This document shows, piece after piece, positions 29,604 through 38,536 of a stretch of 64,000 bases of DNA. Origin of the DNA: Pseudomonadota bacterium (lineage in GTDB: Bacteria; Pseudomonadota; Alphaproteobacteria; Rhizobiales; Xanthobacteraceae); contig JAEWHP010000031.1 of NCBI GenBank assembly GCA_023387735.1, positions 104,548-168,547 on the forward strand, given 5' to 3'. Position 1 is the stretch's first letter; every line of letters starts with the position of its first letter. The notes beneath the pieces were generated by a model. It worked only from the letters and a program-made list of their open reading frames with translations. It ran no database searches and was not told the origin of the DNA. The translations under genes and the position numbers were made by a program.

Positions 29604-30095
29604 TCAGGCGCCGGCGTTCAGCACGGTGACGGCGCGGCGGTTCTGCGACCAGCACGAGATGTCGTTACAGACCGCGACCGGGCGCTCCTTGCCGTAGGAG
29701 ATCGTGCGCATGCGGTTCGGATCGATGCCGCGCGAGGCAAGGTAGCTACGCACCGACTGGGCGCGACGCGCACCGAGCGCGATGTTGTATTCACGGGTGC
29801 CGCGCTCGTCCGCATGGCCTTCGATGGTGAAGGAGTAGCGGTTATAGGTCTGCAGCCACTGCGCCTGCTTCTCCAGCGTGGCGATCGCCTGCGGGCTCAG
29901 TTCGGTCTGGTCGCTCTCGAAGAACACGCGGTCGCCGACATTGACGACGAAGTCCTGCTGGCTGCCCGGGGTCGCCGCACTGGCCATCGCGCCATCGGCG
30001 CCGACATTGTTCTTGGCGCAGGCGCCCATCGACAGCGCTACCGCGACCACGGCCGCCAACTTCCATCCCTGGAGGTTACGCATCTGATATTTCAT
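29604..30095 (-). CDS. pal: peptidoglycan-associated lipoprotein Pal
   Basis: A 163-residue outer-membrane lipoprotein. GGAGG sits ahead of the start at 30095. The signal ends at a lipobox with Cys26 (LSMGAC). The OmpA-like peptidoglycan-binding domain includes VFFESDQTELSPQA, FTIEGHADERGTREYNIALG and ARRAQSVRSYLASRGI, with the family's Asp and Arg for diaminopimelate contact. Pal anchors the outer membrane to the wall and moves with Tol during constriction. In most bacteria it follows tolB directly; here a GGDEF-EAL gene and an acyltransferase-like gene lie between them. Confidence 0.96.
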   Translation of the reverse strand: MKYQMRNLQGWKLAAVVAVALSMGACAKNNVGADGAMASAATPGSQQDFVVNVGDRVFFESDQTELSPQAIATLEKQAQWLQTYNRYSFTIEGHADERGTREYNIALGARRAQSVRSYLASRGIDPNRMRTISYGKERPVAVCNDISCWSQNRRAVTVLNAGA

Positions 30096-30416
30096 TCGAG
30101 AGCCTCCACGCTCACGTTTTTCGACTGTCTTCCGGTCTACAGGGCGATGGTTAAGCGAACGTTCCGTCAACCTTGATGGAACCTTGCGGGACCCGATCAA
30201 ATGCTGACAAACCGTGAAAAGCGACCGCGATAGTTAATGATTTGTAAATGTGGCGCGAGGGTGAAGGCAAGCGAGCACCGGCACCAATCACCAGATTTGG
30301 GGCCATATCGCGCAAATCGGGACGAAATAGAGCGGTCAAGCGCGCAATGATGCGCCTCGCCGAGCGGTGAAACCGCGAATTGCGGACGGCTGATTCTACC
30401 CGCCGTCCGCAAGATT
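30096..30416. other. gene-free leader region of pal
   Basis: A 321-nt gap. It contains a CtrA-like site at 30234-30248, described separately. No terminator with a T run is seen behind the acyltransferase-like gene, so part of pal transcription could come from upstream. Confidence 0.45.
30234..30248 (-). promoter_or_regulatory. near-match to a CtrA box upstream of pal
   Basis: TTAA-TGATTTG-TAAA on the plus strand, one base from TTAA-N7-TTAA, lies about 140 nt before the pal start. It is one of three such sites within the Tol-Pal locus. Confidence 0.35.
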
Positions 30417-31151
30417 TCAGGAACTTGGCCCCATCGCGGCCCGCCCGTATTCGGAAACCGCCGCAGCGGGCCGCACACGGCGGGCGTTGGGGCGCTCGAA
30501 CAGCATGCGCCGCTCGAACGCGGTCGAGCGCATCATCGGGTAGCGCTCGAATACCTTTTCCTTCATCGCCGGGAAATCCGCCGCCATCAGCCCGACCGGC
30601 TTGAGCAGGCCGGGGAACATGCGGGGTTCGGCGATGGTGTGGTGCAGGAACACACGGCGATAGAACGCCTGGTGTTCGGCACGTACGATCGCCAGCCCGA
30701 TGTCGGCGTTGAAATACTCGCACGCCATGTAGGCCAGCCGCAGCGTCAGGTATGGGAGTTCCGGGAAGCGCTTGACCTTGTCCGGATCGGCGACGAAACG
30801 CGCGGGATCGATGATGACCTCGCCCCGATCGAGCCGCGGATGCAGGATTTCGCCGAAGGCCTCCGCCGAACAGGACTCCCGCCACTCCGAGGTCAGCACA
30901 CTGATGCGGACGGAGCTGTAGAGCTCCCCGAACAGGTAGACGCCAAATGTCCAGGAATTCGGCAGGTCGTCATACTGATCGGTGACGCGCTGCTCTGGAG
31001 ATTCCTTCACCGCTCCTTCGCGAAGATAGGCGCGATAGCGAAGGTTGTAGATCTCTTCTTTTTCTTCGGGGGTTTGCGCTAGACGATAGTCGACTTGATC
31101 CAACAGGTCCGAACTCCGTCCAAAGGCCGTAGATCCGGCCAGGGACCTCAT
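30417..31151 (-). CDS. FeeM/LuxI-like N-acyltransferase (autoinducer-synthase fold)
   Basis: A 244-residue protein whose N-terminal half resembles LuxI-type acyl-homoserine-lactone synthases and, more closely, FeeM N-acyl amino acid synthases. The shared pattern is IYNLRYRAYLREG (residues 34-46), acidic DQYDD (58-62), the strand WTFGVYLFGELYSSVRIS with Arg82, and later VIIDPARFVADPDK. C-terminal residues 150-200 (AIVRAEHQAFYRRVF) look like the GNAT acceptor part. The product could be an N-acyl amino acid or another acylated signal; substrate is unknown. It sits between pal and a c-di-GMP gene, interrupting the usual tolB-pal order, and a perfect TTAA-N7-TTAAC box lies 47 nt upstream. Family assignment is by eye. 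Confidence 0.7.
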   Translation of the reverse strand: MRSLAGSTAFGRSSDLLDQVDYRLAQTPEEKEEIYNLRYRAYLREGAVKESPEQRVTDQYDDLPNSWTFGVYLFGELYSSVRISVLTSEWRESCSAEAFGEILHPRLDRGEVIIDPARFVADPDKVKRFPELPYLTLRLAYMACEYFNADIGLAIVRAEHQAFYRRVFLHHTIAEPRMFPGLLKPVGLMAADFPAMKEKVFERYPMMRSTAFERRMLFERPNARRVRPAAAVSEYGRAAMGPSS

Positions 31152-31197
31152 GCTGTACTCCTAACGCTACGAGCAACTTCTACGAGCAGCCTTAGGA

Positions 31198-31213
31198 TTA
31201 ACAGCCTGTTAAC
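31198..31213 (-). promoter_or_regulatory. perfect CtrA-type box upstream of the acyltransferase-like gene
   Basis: TTAA-CAGCCTG-TTAAC (31198-31213) matches the consensus TTAA-N7-TTAAC at every defined base. It lies 47 nt upstream of the start codon at 31151, where a promoter-overlapping site would be. A second TTAAC follows at 31244-31248. Confidence 0.6.
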
Positions 31214-31302
31214 AGGATTGCAAAGCTTTAAGCGGTTTACGGTTAACTTATGCGAGCAATAGCGCAATCAAAAGTTGCATCGAGTTTGGGCGATCGAGGA
31301 CT

Positions 31303-33636
31303 TCAGGCGATCGAGCGCGACTGAATTACCTTCAGCGGCTCTTCGGACGACCGACGGCCGTGCGACACGTTCAGGAGCTGGCGGATCCGCGTCGCCGGTA
31401 TCGGCGGGCTGAACAGGTAGCCCTGCACTTCGCTGACCGTGCCATCGGCGCCGATCAGTTCGAGCTGCTCGTTGGTCTCGACGCCTTCGACCACGACCGT
31501 CATGCCGAGATCGGCAGACAGCCGCGCCACGCCGCGCAGCAGCGTCAGCGGCCGGTCGCTGTCGATTCCCTCCAGGAAGGAGCGGTCGATCTTCACCTTC
31601 TGCAGCGGGAAGTTATGCAGGTAGCTCAGGCTCGAATAGCCGGTGCCGAAATCGTCGAGCGAAATCCGCACGCCGAGCGAATGCAGTTGCGACAGCACGT
31701 CGTGCGTCAGTTGCGTGTTCCGCAGCAGCGACGACTCCGTGATCTCGATTTCGAGCCGGTTTGCCGCCAGCCCGGAAACCTCGAGCGCGTAGCGGACCTC
31801 GCTCAGCACGTCGCGCTGATGGAATTGCTGCGGCGAGAAGTTGACGGCGACGCTGACGCCTTCGGGCCACTTCATGCATTCCATGCAGGCCTTGCGCAAA
31901 ATCCAGCGACCGAGATCGACGATCAGGCCCATGTCCTCTGCGACCGGAATGATGTCGACCGGAGAAACCGTGCCGCGGACCGGATGATTCCAGCGCAGCA
32001 GCGCTTCGCAGGTGGAGATGCGGCCCGATTTGACGTTGACCAGCGGCTGATAGAACAGCTCGAACTCCTCGTTGGCCAGCGCCTTGCGCAGATCCAGTTC
32101 GAGGATACGGCGCGATTCGACCACTTGCGCCATTTCGTCCCGGAAAAAGCAGAAGGTACCGCGGCCGTCCGCCTTGGCGCGGTACAGCGCCATGTCGGCG
32201 TTCTTGAGCAGCGTGTCGGCGCTGATGCCGCGCGTGGTCATGGCGATGCCGACGCTGGCGCCGATCTCGACCAGATGATTGTCGATCTTGTAGCGCTCGC
32301 TCAGGCGATCGACGATGCGTCGGGCCAGACCCGCCGCGTCGTCGGTGGAATGGATGTTCTGCTGGAACACCACGAACTCGTCGCCGCCGAACCGCGCCAC
32401 GAAGTCCTCGGGCCGCAGCATCTCGCGCAGGCGGTCGGACACCGCGCAAAGCAACTGGTCGCCGCAGGGGTGGCCGAGCGTGTCGTTGACCTGCTTGAAC
32501 TGGTCGAGATCGACGAACAGCAGCGCCGACAAATGTTCGGCGCCTTGCTGGATCGCCAGCAGCCGCCCGATCTCGTCGCGGAAATTGACCCGGTTCGGCA
32601 GCGCCGTCAGTTCGTCGTAGCGCGCCAGATGACTGATACGCGCTTCGGCGTTGCGGCGTTCGGTGATGTCTTCGACCAGAACGACCGCGCCGCCCCCGCT
32701 CATCGGCTGGAAGGTCCAGGACAGCGACCGGCCCCGCTTGACGTCGGGATCGGTCGTAATCATGTCGCCCGCCTGGGTATTGACGATCTCCGACAGGATC
32801 ATCTTGCCGCTGGCCGCCGTGATCGAATCCGAGGTGATGCAGGCCGCGATGATGTCGGGCGCGCTGGCGCCGCGCTCAATGAGATCGTCGGACAGGTTCA
32901 TCATTTCGCTGAAGCGGTGATTCATGACCGCGAGCCGGCCGTCGGAGCTGAACATGCACAGGCCGTGCGGCATGTTGTTCAGCGCGGTATCGAACTGGCC
33001 GGCCAGCGCGGCTTCGCGGAAGCTCGACGTCAGCGCCTTGACGAAGATGGCGTGCAGGCTGAGGTTGATGCCCTTGAGGCCCATGAAAAACAGCGCCAGC
33101 AGCGCGGCGAGGCTGATGTAGAAAAAGTCGGCATGCGTCGCCAGCGCCAGCGACATCGGGCCGCAAGCCAGCAGGATGTGATACTGGATCAGCTTGGGAC
33201 GGCCGTAATTGCGGGCCGCGCCACCGGCGGTGTAGCCGACCGTCGCCGCGACGCAGATCATGTGCGCGACCGCGTCGTCGTTGTTGAAAATCGTGAGGAA
33301 GCACCAGACGCCCAGCACGCTGGCGTAGAGCATGGCGCCGATCGCATAGCGCGGCTCCCAGTGCCTGGCCTGCTCGAACGAAAGGACCTGGGTGCGCCGT
33401 TCGTATTTGCGCATCTGGAAGGCGCGCACCGTGCCGATGCCGATGATCAGGGCAGCGCAGGGCCACAACAGCACGTTGCCGGTCTTGAGCGCGGTCAATA
33501 CCGCGGCGACGGCGGTGGACACCGAGCCGATGAACATCGGCCAGAAGTTCTGGCACATGGAATCGACCAGCGCCGCATAGAGGGCGGGCTCCAGTTCTTC
33601 CGTACCGCTTCGCTTTTTCTGGTCGACCAACTGCAT
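31303..33636 (-). CDS. membrane GGDEF-EAL protein (c-di-GMP synthase/phosphodiesterase)
   Basis: A 777-residue signalling protein. Residues 1-200 hold several membrane segments (for example MFIGSVSTAVAAVLTAL and FYISLAALLALFFMGL). A PAS-like domain follows (FDTALNNMPHGLCMFSSDGRL to VVLVEDITERRNAEARI), then a GGDEF domain with the active-site motif FGGDEF intact, and an EAL domain with CEALLRW, ITESSLL, DDFGTGYSSLSYL and KIDRSFL. Both catalytic motifs look functional, so it may make or break cyclic di-GMP depending on signal. It lies between tolB and the FeeM-like gene, 151 nt before the latter, on the same strand as the Tol-Pal genes. The link to envelope constriction or motility is inference. 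Confidence 0.95.
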   Translation of the reverse strand: MQLVDQKKRSGTEELEPALYAALVDSMCQNFWPMFIGSVSTAVAAVLTALKTGNVLLWPCAALIIGIGTVRAFQMRKYERRTQVLSFEQARHWEPRYAIGAMLYASVLGVWCFLTIFNNDDAVAHMICVAATVGYTAGGAARNYGRPKLIQYHILLACGPMSLALATHADFFYISLAALLALFFMGLKGINLSLHAIFVKALTSSFREAALAGQFDTALNNMPHGLCMFSSDGRLAVMNHRFSEMMNLSDDLIERGASAPDIIAACITSDSITAASGKMILSEIVNTQAGDMITTDPDVKRGRSLSWTFQPMSGGGAVVLVEDITERRNAEARISHLARYDELTALPNRVNFRDEIGRLLAIQQGAEHLSALLFVDLDQFKQVNDTLGHPCGDQLLCAVSDRLREMLRPEDFVARFGGDEFVVFQQNIHSTDDAAGLARRIVDRLSERYKIDNHLVEIGASVGIAMTTRGISADTLLKNADMALYRAKADGRGTFCFFRDEMAQVVESRRILELDLRKALANEEFELFYQPLVNVKSGRISTCEALLRWNHPVRGTVSPVDIIPVAEDMGLIVDLGRWILRKACMECMKWPEGVSVAVNFSPQQFHQRDVLSEVRYALEVSGLAANRLEIEITESSLLRNTQLTHDVLSQLHSLGVRISLDDFGTGYSSLSYLHNFPLQKVKIDRSFLEGIDSDRPLTLLRGVARLSADLGMTVVVEGVETNEQLELIGADGTVSEVQGYLFSPPIPATRIRQLLNVSHGRRSSEEPLKVIQSRSIA

Positions 33637-33805
33637 CGGCAGCGCACGCGTCCTCTTCGGGTGCGTATTTCTACCCGTCGCAGATGAAGTCTTTCTGAGC
33701 GAACATCGTTAGCGAGAAGTTGTTTTTCCGCCCCGGAACGAAAATATGCCTTGAAAATCAGCAAGCTAGGCAAAGTTTGCCGATTAACGATAGCGCGGGT
33801 TCCGC

Positions 33806-35161
33806 TCAGGACAATAGCGGCGACCACGCGGGGTCGGACGCGAAACCGGGCGTTGGTACCCGCAATTCGTTGCGACCAGAGATATCGACGGTGTACAGCG
33901 ACGGTCCGCTGCTGCCACCGGGTTCGCGGAAGAACATCACCACGCGGCCGTTCGGCGCAAACGTCGGGCCTTCGTTATGGAAGCCGGAGGTGAGGATGCG
34001 TTCGCCGGAACCGTCGGTCTTCATGATGCCAATGGCAAATTGGCCGCCGCCCTGCTTGGTGAAGGCGATGTAGTCGCCGCGCGGCGACCACACCGGCGTC
34101 GAATAGCTGCCCTCGCCGAACGAGATGCGCTGCGCCCCTCCGCCGTTGGCCGGCATGACGTAGATCTGCGGCTTGCCGCCGCGATCGGACTCGAAGCAGA
34201 TCCGGCTGCCGTCAGGCGAATAGGACGGCGAGGTATCGATCGCCGGCGTATCGGTCAGCCGGGTGGTCGATTTCGAACGCAGGTCCATCACGAACAGGTT
34301 GGAGTTGCCGCCCTGCTGCAGGCTCATGATGATGCGCTGGCCGTCCGGCGAGAACCGCGGCGAGAACGACATGCCGGGGAAATTGCCGACGATCTCGCGC
34401 TGCCCGGTCTCGATATTGAACAGATAGACCCGCGGATCGCCCTGCCCGAATTCCATGTAGGTGATTTCCTGGGTCGACGGCGAGAACCGCGGCGTCAGCA
34501 CCAGATCGGAGCCCCGCGTCAGGTACCGGACATTGGCGCCGTCCTGGTCCATCAGCGCCAGCCGCTTGACGCGGCGCTCCTTGGATCCGGTCTCGTCGAT
34601 GAACACGACGCGGCTGTCGAAATAGCCCTTCTCGCCGGTCAGCCGTTCGTAGATCTGGTCGGAGATGATGTGCGCGATCCGCCGCCAGTATTCCGGCGAG
34701 GTGAAGTATTGCTGGCCGGTGAGCTGCTGGGCGGTGTTGACGTCCCAGAGGCGGAATTCCGCTTTGAGACGGCCGTCGCCCTGTCGCGTCATGCGCCCGG
34801 TGACCAGCGCCTGCGCGTTGATCTGCTTCCAGCTCTGGAATTGCGGCGCGACGTCGATGTTGGAAATGCGCTCGATATAGGCGGCCTGATCGATCGGCGC
34901 GAACAGCCCGCTGCGCTTGAGATTGTTGGTGATGACCTGGGACACGCCGGCGCCAACCTCGGCATCGGCAGGCGTACCTGCCACGAAATTCGGAACCGCG
35001 ATCGGCAGCGGAGCGACGTCGCCCCCGGTCACCGGCACGCGCGCCTGTCCGAACGACGTACGGGTGCCGCCAAGAATCAGGCCGGCCGACGCCAACCCCG
35101 ACAGGAGTTGACGACGATCCATGCGCAACATTGCATCGGCCGGCTTGTGCTCGCGTGACAT
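33806..35161 (-). CDS. tolB: Tol-Pal periplasmic beta-propeller TolB
   Basis: A 451-residue periplasmic protein. The signal peptide carries a twin-arginine pattern, [19 protein letters not shown], so export may be by Tat rather than Sec. The N-terminal TolB domain ([28 protein letters not shown]) is followed by a six-bladed propeller of repeats such as [49 protein letters not shown] and [17 protein letters not shown]. TolB binds Pal and is released by TolA. It starts 27 nt after tolA in the same operon. Several in-frame ATGs exist (35161, 35131, 35122), so the exact start is uncertain. Confidence 0.95.
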   Translation of the reverse strand: MSREHKPADAMLRMDRRQLLSGLASAGLILGGTRTSFGQARVPVTGGDVAPLPIAVPNFVAGTPADAEVGAGVSQVITNNLKRSGLFAPIDQAAYIERISNIDVAPQFQSWKQINAQALVTGRMTRQGDGRLKAEFRLWDVNTAQQLTGQQYFTSPEYWRRIAHIISDQIYERLTGEKGYFDSRVVFIDETGSKERRVKRLALMDQDGANVRYLTRGSDLVLTPRFSPSTQEITYMEFGQGDPRVYLFNIETGQREIVGNFPGMSFSPRFSPDGQRIIMSLQQGGNSNLFVMDLRSKSTTRLTDTPAIDTSPSYSPDGSRICFESDRGGKPQIYVMPANGGGAQRISFGEGSYSTPVWSPRGDYIAFTKQGGGQFAIGIMKTDGSGERILTSGFHNEGPTFAPNGRVVMFFREPGGSSGPSLYTVDISGRNELRVPTPGFASDPAWSPLLS

Positions 35162-35188
35162 CTGTTCTGCTCTTAATTTTTCAGGCCA

Positions 35189-36169
35189 CTATTGGTCCCG
35201 GTTATCGAAAACGGGAATGAACGCCTGCCACTCCGCAAAAAACGCCGGAGGCAGACGGTAGGGCGCGCATTCGATAATCGCGCGCAGGCCGCTCTCGAGG
35301 AAAACACGCTGGTAACCGGTGGACGCGGAGGAGACCGCAACCGGCATCGCCTCGAGCGTGCCATCCCGCTTGAGCTTGATATTGTACTCGACCTCGAACC
35401 TTGCCGCCTCGAGACCGCCATAAGGCTTCTTCCAGCAGCGCAGGACCTGCTCCTTGAACATCGAGCCCCATGTCGCGGAATTGTTCGCGGCCGCGCCCTT
35501 CGCCAGACCAAGGGCCGCGTTCGAATTCAGCGTGTCGCCGGTCGCCGCCTGGCGCGTCGGGTCGCGCTTGTCGAGCAACGCCGCGATCTTGGACTGATCG
35601 AATGTCCGTTCTTTCGGCTTCTGCGGCTCGGGCGGCTTCGCCGCCTGGACCGGCTTCGGCGGCGGCGGCTTCTTCTCTTCCTTCTTGAGCGCTTCGGCGA
35701 TCGGATCGGGCTTGACCGGATCGGGCTTCTTCTCCGTCGGCTTCGGCTCCTGCTTCGGCTCTTCCTTCGGCTTCTCGACGACCTTCGGCGGGTCGGGCTT
35801 CTTCTCGACCGGCTTTTCCTCGACCTTCGGCGCCGGGGCCGGCGCGGTCTCGGTCACGACAGGCGCCTTCTCGGTGATCTTGCCGACGGCCTCATCGACC
35901 GGCTTGGCTTCGGCGACCTTTTCGACCAGCGGCTTCGGGTTGTCCTTCTGGCCGGTCTTCATGCCGGCCATGACCTTGGCAAGCTGATCGGGCGAGATGA
36001 CATCCACGGCAACGGAATCCTCGGGCGTCATTTCGAGGGCCTTGGTCGAGAAAGACAGCATCACCGCCCCCAGCACGACGACGTGCAGGGCGACCGATAC
36101 CAGGACTGTCTTGTCGACCTTCATCTTCACTCGAGCTTTCCCGCTCCCGCTTCCGCCGTCGCGCGCCAT
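35189..36169 (-). CDS. tolA: Tol-Pal energy-transducing protein TolA
   Basis: A 326-residue inner-membrane protein with one membrane helix near the N-terminus (VLVSVALHVVVLGAVMLSF). The central domain is rich in Lys, Pro and Glu (residues about 75-200), like TonB and unlike the Ala-rich helix of E. coli TolA. The C-terminal domain (WGSMFKEQVLRCWKKPYGGL, LESGLRAIIECAPYRLP) carries the two conserved cysteines of TolA-III. It spans the periplasm and couples the proton motive force of TolQR to TolB-Pal. It starts 8 nt after tolR. Confidence 0.93.
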   Translation of the reverse strand: MARDGGSGSGKARVKMKVDKTVLVSVALHVVVLGAVMLSFSTKALEMTPEDSVAVDVISPDQLAKVMAGMKTGQKDNPKPLVEKVAEAKPVDEAVGKITEKAPVVTETAPAPAPKVEEKPVEKKPDPPKVVEKPKEEPKQEPKPTEKKPDPVKPDPIAEALKKEEKKPPPPKPVQAAKPPEPQKPKERTFDQSKIAALLDKRDPTRQAATGDTLNSNAALGLAKGAAANNSATWGSMFKEQVLRCWKKPYGGLEAARFEVEYNIKLKRDGTLEAMPVAVSSASTGYQRVFLESGLRAIIECAPYRLPPAFFAEWQAFIPVFDNRDQ

Positions 36170-36177
36170 TGCAGGGC

Positions 36178-36651
36178 CTAGGAGCCCCCCTCCGGAACGA
36201 TGACGATATTCGCCTTGAACCCCGCCGTCCGAATATACCCCAAAAGTTTCATCATATCCGTGTAACAGACGTCTTTATCGCCCCTCAGGTATACCACGCT
36301 CTCGGCGTCCGAACGGGTCTCCCGGATCGCCTTGATCTTCGGCAGCAGATCGTTGGCCGAAATCGGCGTGTCCCCGAGATAGAGCTCGACGTTGGAATTG
36401 CAGGTGCCGCCGGTGCGCTTGACCGACAGCGTCAGCGGCGGGGCGTTGGCCTGGATCTGCTTGCCGCCGCTGGCGATCGGCAGATCGATATCGATGCTCG
36501 ACGTCATCAGCGGCGCCGCCACCATGAAGATGATGAGCAGCACCAGCATCACGTCCACCATCGGCGTGACGTTGATCTCCGCCATCACGGCGGCGCGACG
36601 CCGGCCGCGGCGTCCGCCACCGCCGGTCGAACCTGCCATGTTCATCGCCAT
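36178..36651 (-). CDS. tolR: Tol-Pal proton channel subunit TolR
   Basis: A 157-residue ExbD/TolR protein. A Gly/Arg-rich cytoplasmic start precedes AEINVTPMVDVMLVLLIIFMV, whose Asp in the membrane helix (PMVDVM) is the proton-carrying residue of the family. The periplasmic domain follows, with VVYLRGDKDVCYTDMMKLLGYI. With TolQ it forms the motor that energises TolA. It starts 37 nt downstream of tolQ. Confidence 0.95.
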   Translation of the reverse strand: MAMNMAGSTGGGGRRGRRRAAVMAEINVTPMVDVMLVLLIIFMVAAPLMTSSIDIDLPIASGGKQIQANAPPLTLSVKRTGGTCNSNVELYLGDTPISANDLLPKIKAIRETRSDAESVVYLRGDKDVCYTDMMKLLGYIRTAGFKANIVIVPEGGS

Positions 36652-36688
36652 GATATCGATCTCACGATGCGCTCGTCATTGACCGTTC

Positions 36689-37402
36689 TCATGCCCGCTC
36701 ATCGATCTGGCGGGACAGGATGGCTGAAAATTCATCGGCGAAGCCCTCGAGCCGCTGCGCCTGGCGATTCACCTCGGATGTGAACTTGTTATAAAAAATG
36801 GTCGCGGGGATGGCGGCGATAAGGCCGATCGCCGTGGCGAACAGCGCTTCCGCGATGCCCGGCGCGACCACCGCGAGCGAGGTGTTTTTCGAGGCCGCGA
36901 TCGACTGGAAGGCCGACATGATGCCCCAGACGGTTCCAAACAGGCCGACGAAGGGCCCGGCGGAGCCGACGGTTGCCAGCACCAGAAGCCTTCGTTCCAG
37001 CCGCTCGACCTCGCGGGCGATGGAGACGTTCATCACTTTCTCGATCCGCATCTGCAGGCCGGCAAAGGAGCGCGACTGGCTCTCGAACGAACGCTTCCAC
37101 TCGCGCATCGCCGCGACGAAACACGCCGCCATCGATTGCGTCGGTTTCGCCGACAGCGCGCGGTAGAGTTCCTCGATCGACTGCCCCGACCAGAACGCCT
37201 GCTCGAAACGGTCCATGGCGCGCTTGGTGCGCGAATAGAGAAAAATCTTGTCGATCGCGATCGCCCAGACCCAGACCGAGCAGGCGAGAAGCCCCAGCAT
37301 GACGGCCTTCACGACCCAGTGGGCCTGCATGAACAACGAGATCAGCGACACGTCGGCGGAGACCAACGGCAGGGCTGCCGGAGCCACGTCGGCGGGATTC
37401 AT
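36689..37402 (-). CDS. tolQ: Tol-Pal proton channel subunit TolQ
   Basis: A 237-residue ExbB/TolQ protein with three membrane segments: near residues 30-50 (VKAVMLGLLACSVWVWAIAI), 140-160 (LLVLATVGSAGPFVGLFGTV) and 185-205 (GIAEALFATAIGLIAAIPA). GSAGPFVGLFGTVWGIM and the conserved FATAIGLIAAIPATIFYNKF are diagnostic. It heads the tolQ-tolR-tolA-tolB operon. The acyl-CoA thioesterase ybgC that often precedes tolQ is not upstream in this window. Confidence 0.96.
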   Translation of the reverse strand: MNPADVAPAALPLVSADVSLISLFMQAHWVVKAVMLGLLACSVWVWAIAIDKIFLYSRTKRAMDRFEQAFWSGQSIEELYRALSAKPTQSMAACFVAAMREWKRSFESQSRSFAGLQMRIEKVMNVSIAREVERLERRLLVLATVGSAGPFVGLFGTVWGIMSAFQSIAASKNTSLAVVAPGIAEALFATAIGLIAAIPATIFYNKFTSEVNRQAQRLEGFADEFSAILSRQIDERA

Positions 37403-37730
37403 GAGCGGTATCCTCTCAACGCAAGTGTCCCTATTTCCTCCGGGAGCAAACGGCTGCCGGTTTCACAGCCGCGCGTCGGGCGCGGCGATATGCGCAGCGC
37501 GATATCCTCTCTGGGTGTCGCATGGGGGGCCCGCCGAAAGCCGGGTCCTGCTTCCCCTGCCAACATGTCAAAACGAGGGCTATCAGCGCGAAATTACGTC
37601 CCTAACCAAACGCTAAGCTTGGTTAACTTTCGGTTACCAAAGGAGAATCCGGTTGCCGGAAAACGAGGCTCGCCGGGCGGTTAGAGCGGTTCCAGGGGCA
37701 GGTTCCGGGGGGCCTCACCGCCATCAGAGA
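37403..37730. other. gene-free tolQ leader with a CtrA-like site
   Basis: No gene. TTAA-CTTTCGG-TTAC (37623-37637) is one base from the CtrA consensus TTAA-N7-TTAA and lies about 220 nt before tolQ. The rest holds no recognisable motif. Confidence 0.45.
37623..37637. promoter_or_regulatory. near-match to a CtrA box upstream of tolQ
   Basis: TTAA-CTTTCGG-TTAC departs from TTAA-N7-TTAA only at the last base. It is one of three such sites in the Tol-Pal locus; by itself it is weak evidence. Confidence 0.35.
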
Positions 37731-37870
37731 TCGTCATCCCCCGCGAAGGCGGGGGATCCAGTACGCCGCGGCTTCTCGGTTCAATCACTGCCGTCTCTGG
37801 AATACTGGATCCCCGCCGGAGCCTGTCATCGGGCGGCCATTCGGCCGACCCGGTGGCGGGGACGACGACT
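37731..37870. repeat. palindromic intergenic repeat unit
   Basis: The unit opens with a palindrome (ATCCCCCGCGAAGGCGGGGGAT at 37735-37756) running into CCAGTA. At 37803-37818 TACTGGATCCCCGCC gives the inverse of the first part. The unit ends GGTGGCGGGGACGACGA. The layout and wording match a very common Bradyrhizobium intergenic repeat by recall. Confidence 0.7.
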
Positions 37871-37920
37871 GAACGTATGTCGGCGATCTCGCGGCATGTT
37901 CTGCCCGAGTTCTGCATTTC

Positions 37921-38430
37921 GTTAGCCCTCTCAAATTAGAGGGCGCAGGGAAGACCGGGTGCACGCTGCACCCGCGGTCTCGTGTGCAGTTGCGCACAAG
38001 AATACGCGCACACGAGCATACAGGTTCAGCGGGAGCACCCCGGCCTTCCCTGCGCAGTGGCTTTACGGCTTACTTCGTGCTCTCCCCGGAGAACGGCTCT
38101 TTTGCCTCCGTCGCTCCACGATATGACTCGTGAAACTTGACGCCAGCACCGCGACGTCAGGACCACACGACTTCGCTGTACGCCTCATGCGCGCTCGTCT
38201 CTTGCGCAATCCGCGTCCACCGCATCCCACCGCGCGTTCGTGACGTGCGCACGCCCCTCTCATCGGGTGAGACGCGCGGATTCAATCACTGATTTGCCCG
38301 ACGGCGCGAGCGGAATATTTTTGCGCGAAGGGATGGACGGACTTTTGAGTGATTTGCCCGTCGGGCTGGTTTGTCGCAGACGACGCAAGAGATCGCACTT
38401 GCACGGACGGCAAATCAGCAAGTAGCCCGC
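37921..38430. repeat. composite of probable species-typical interspersed repeats
   Basis: About 500 nt without a gene. It shows nested dyads such as GTGCACGCTGCAC and GTGTGC...GCACAC near 37960-38020, and later two copies of GATTTGCCCG(A/T)CGG (38290s and 38350s). Stretches including TACAGGTTCAGCGGGAGCA and CGGCCTTCCCTGCGCAGTGG are ones I recall from many intergenic sites in Bradyrhizobium. Short frames here are not credible genes. Copy number needs a genome search. Confidence 0.5.
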
Positions 38431-38536
38431 TTGATCATGGCAGGTTCACAAAAAAGGCCGCACCGATCGCATGCCGGCGCGTGTGATCTCCGTCTGGCGA
38501 TCTCCCGGTGGAGACGCCAGACAGCAACCAGGCCGT

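Noticed and set aside
31360..33687. 775-residue open frame on the plus strand
   Set aside because: Antisense to the GGDEF-EAL gene with its intact motifs; the composition (His/Arg/Asp-rich) is typical of a shadow frame.
37500..38530. Possible insertion sequence or CRISPR in the gene-free, repeat-rich region
   Set aside because: No transposase-like frame, no regular spacing of identical repeats with unique spacers; the repeats look like small interspersed palindromes.
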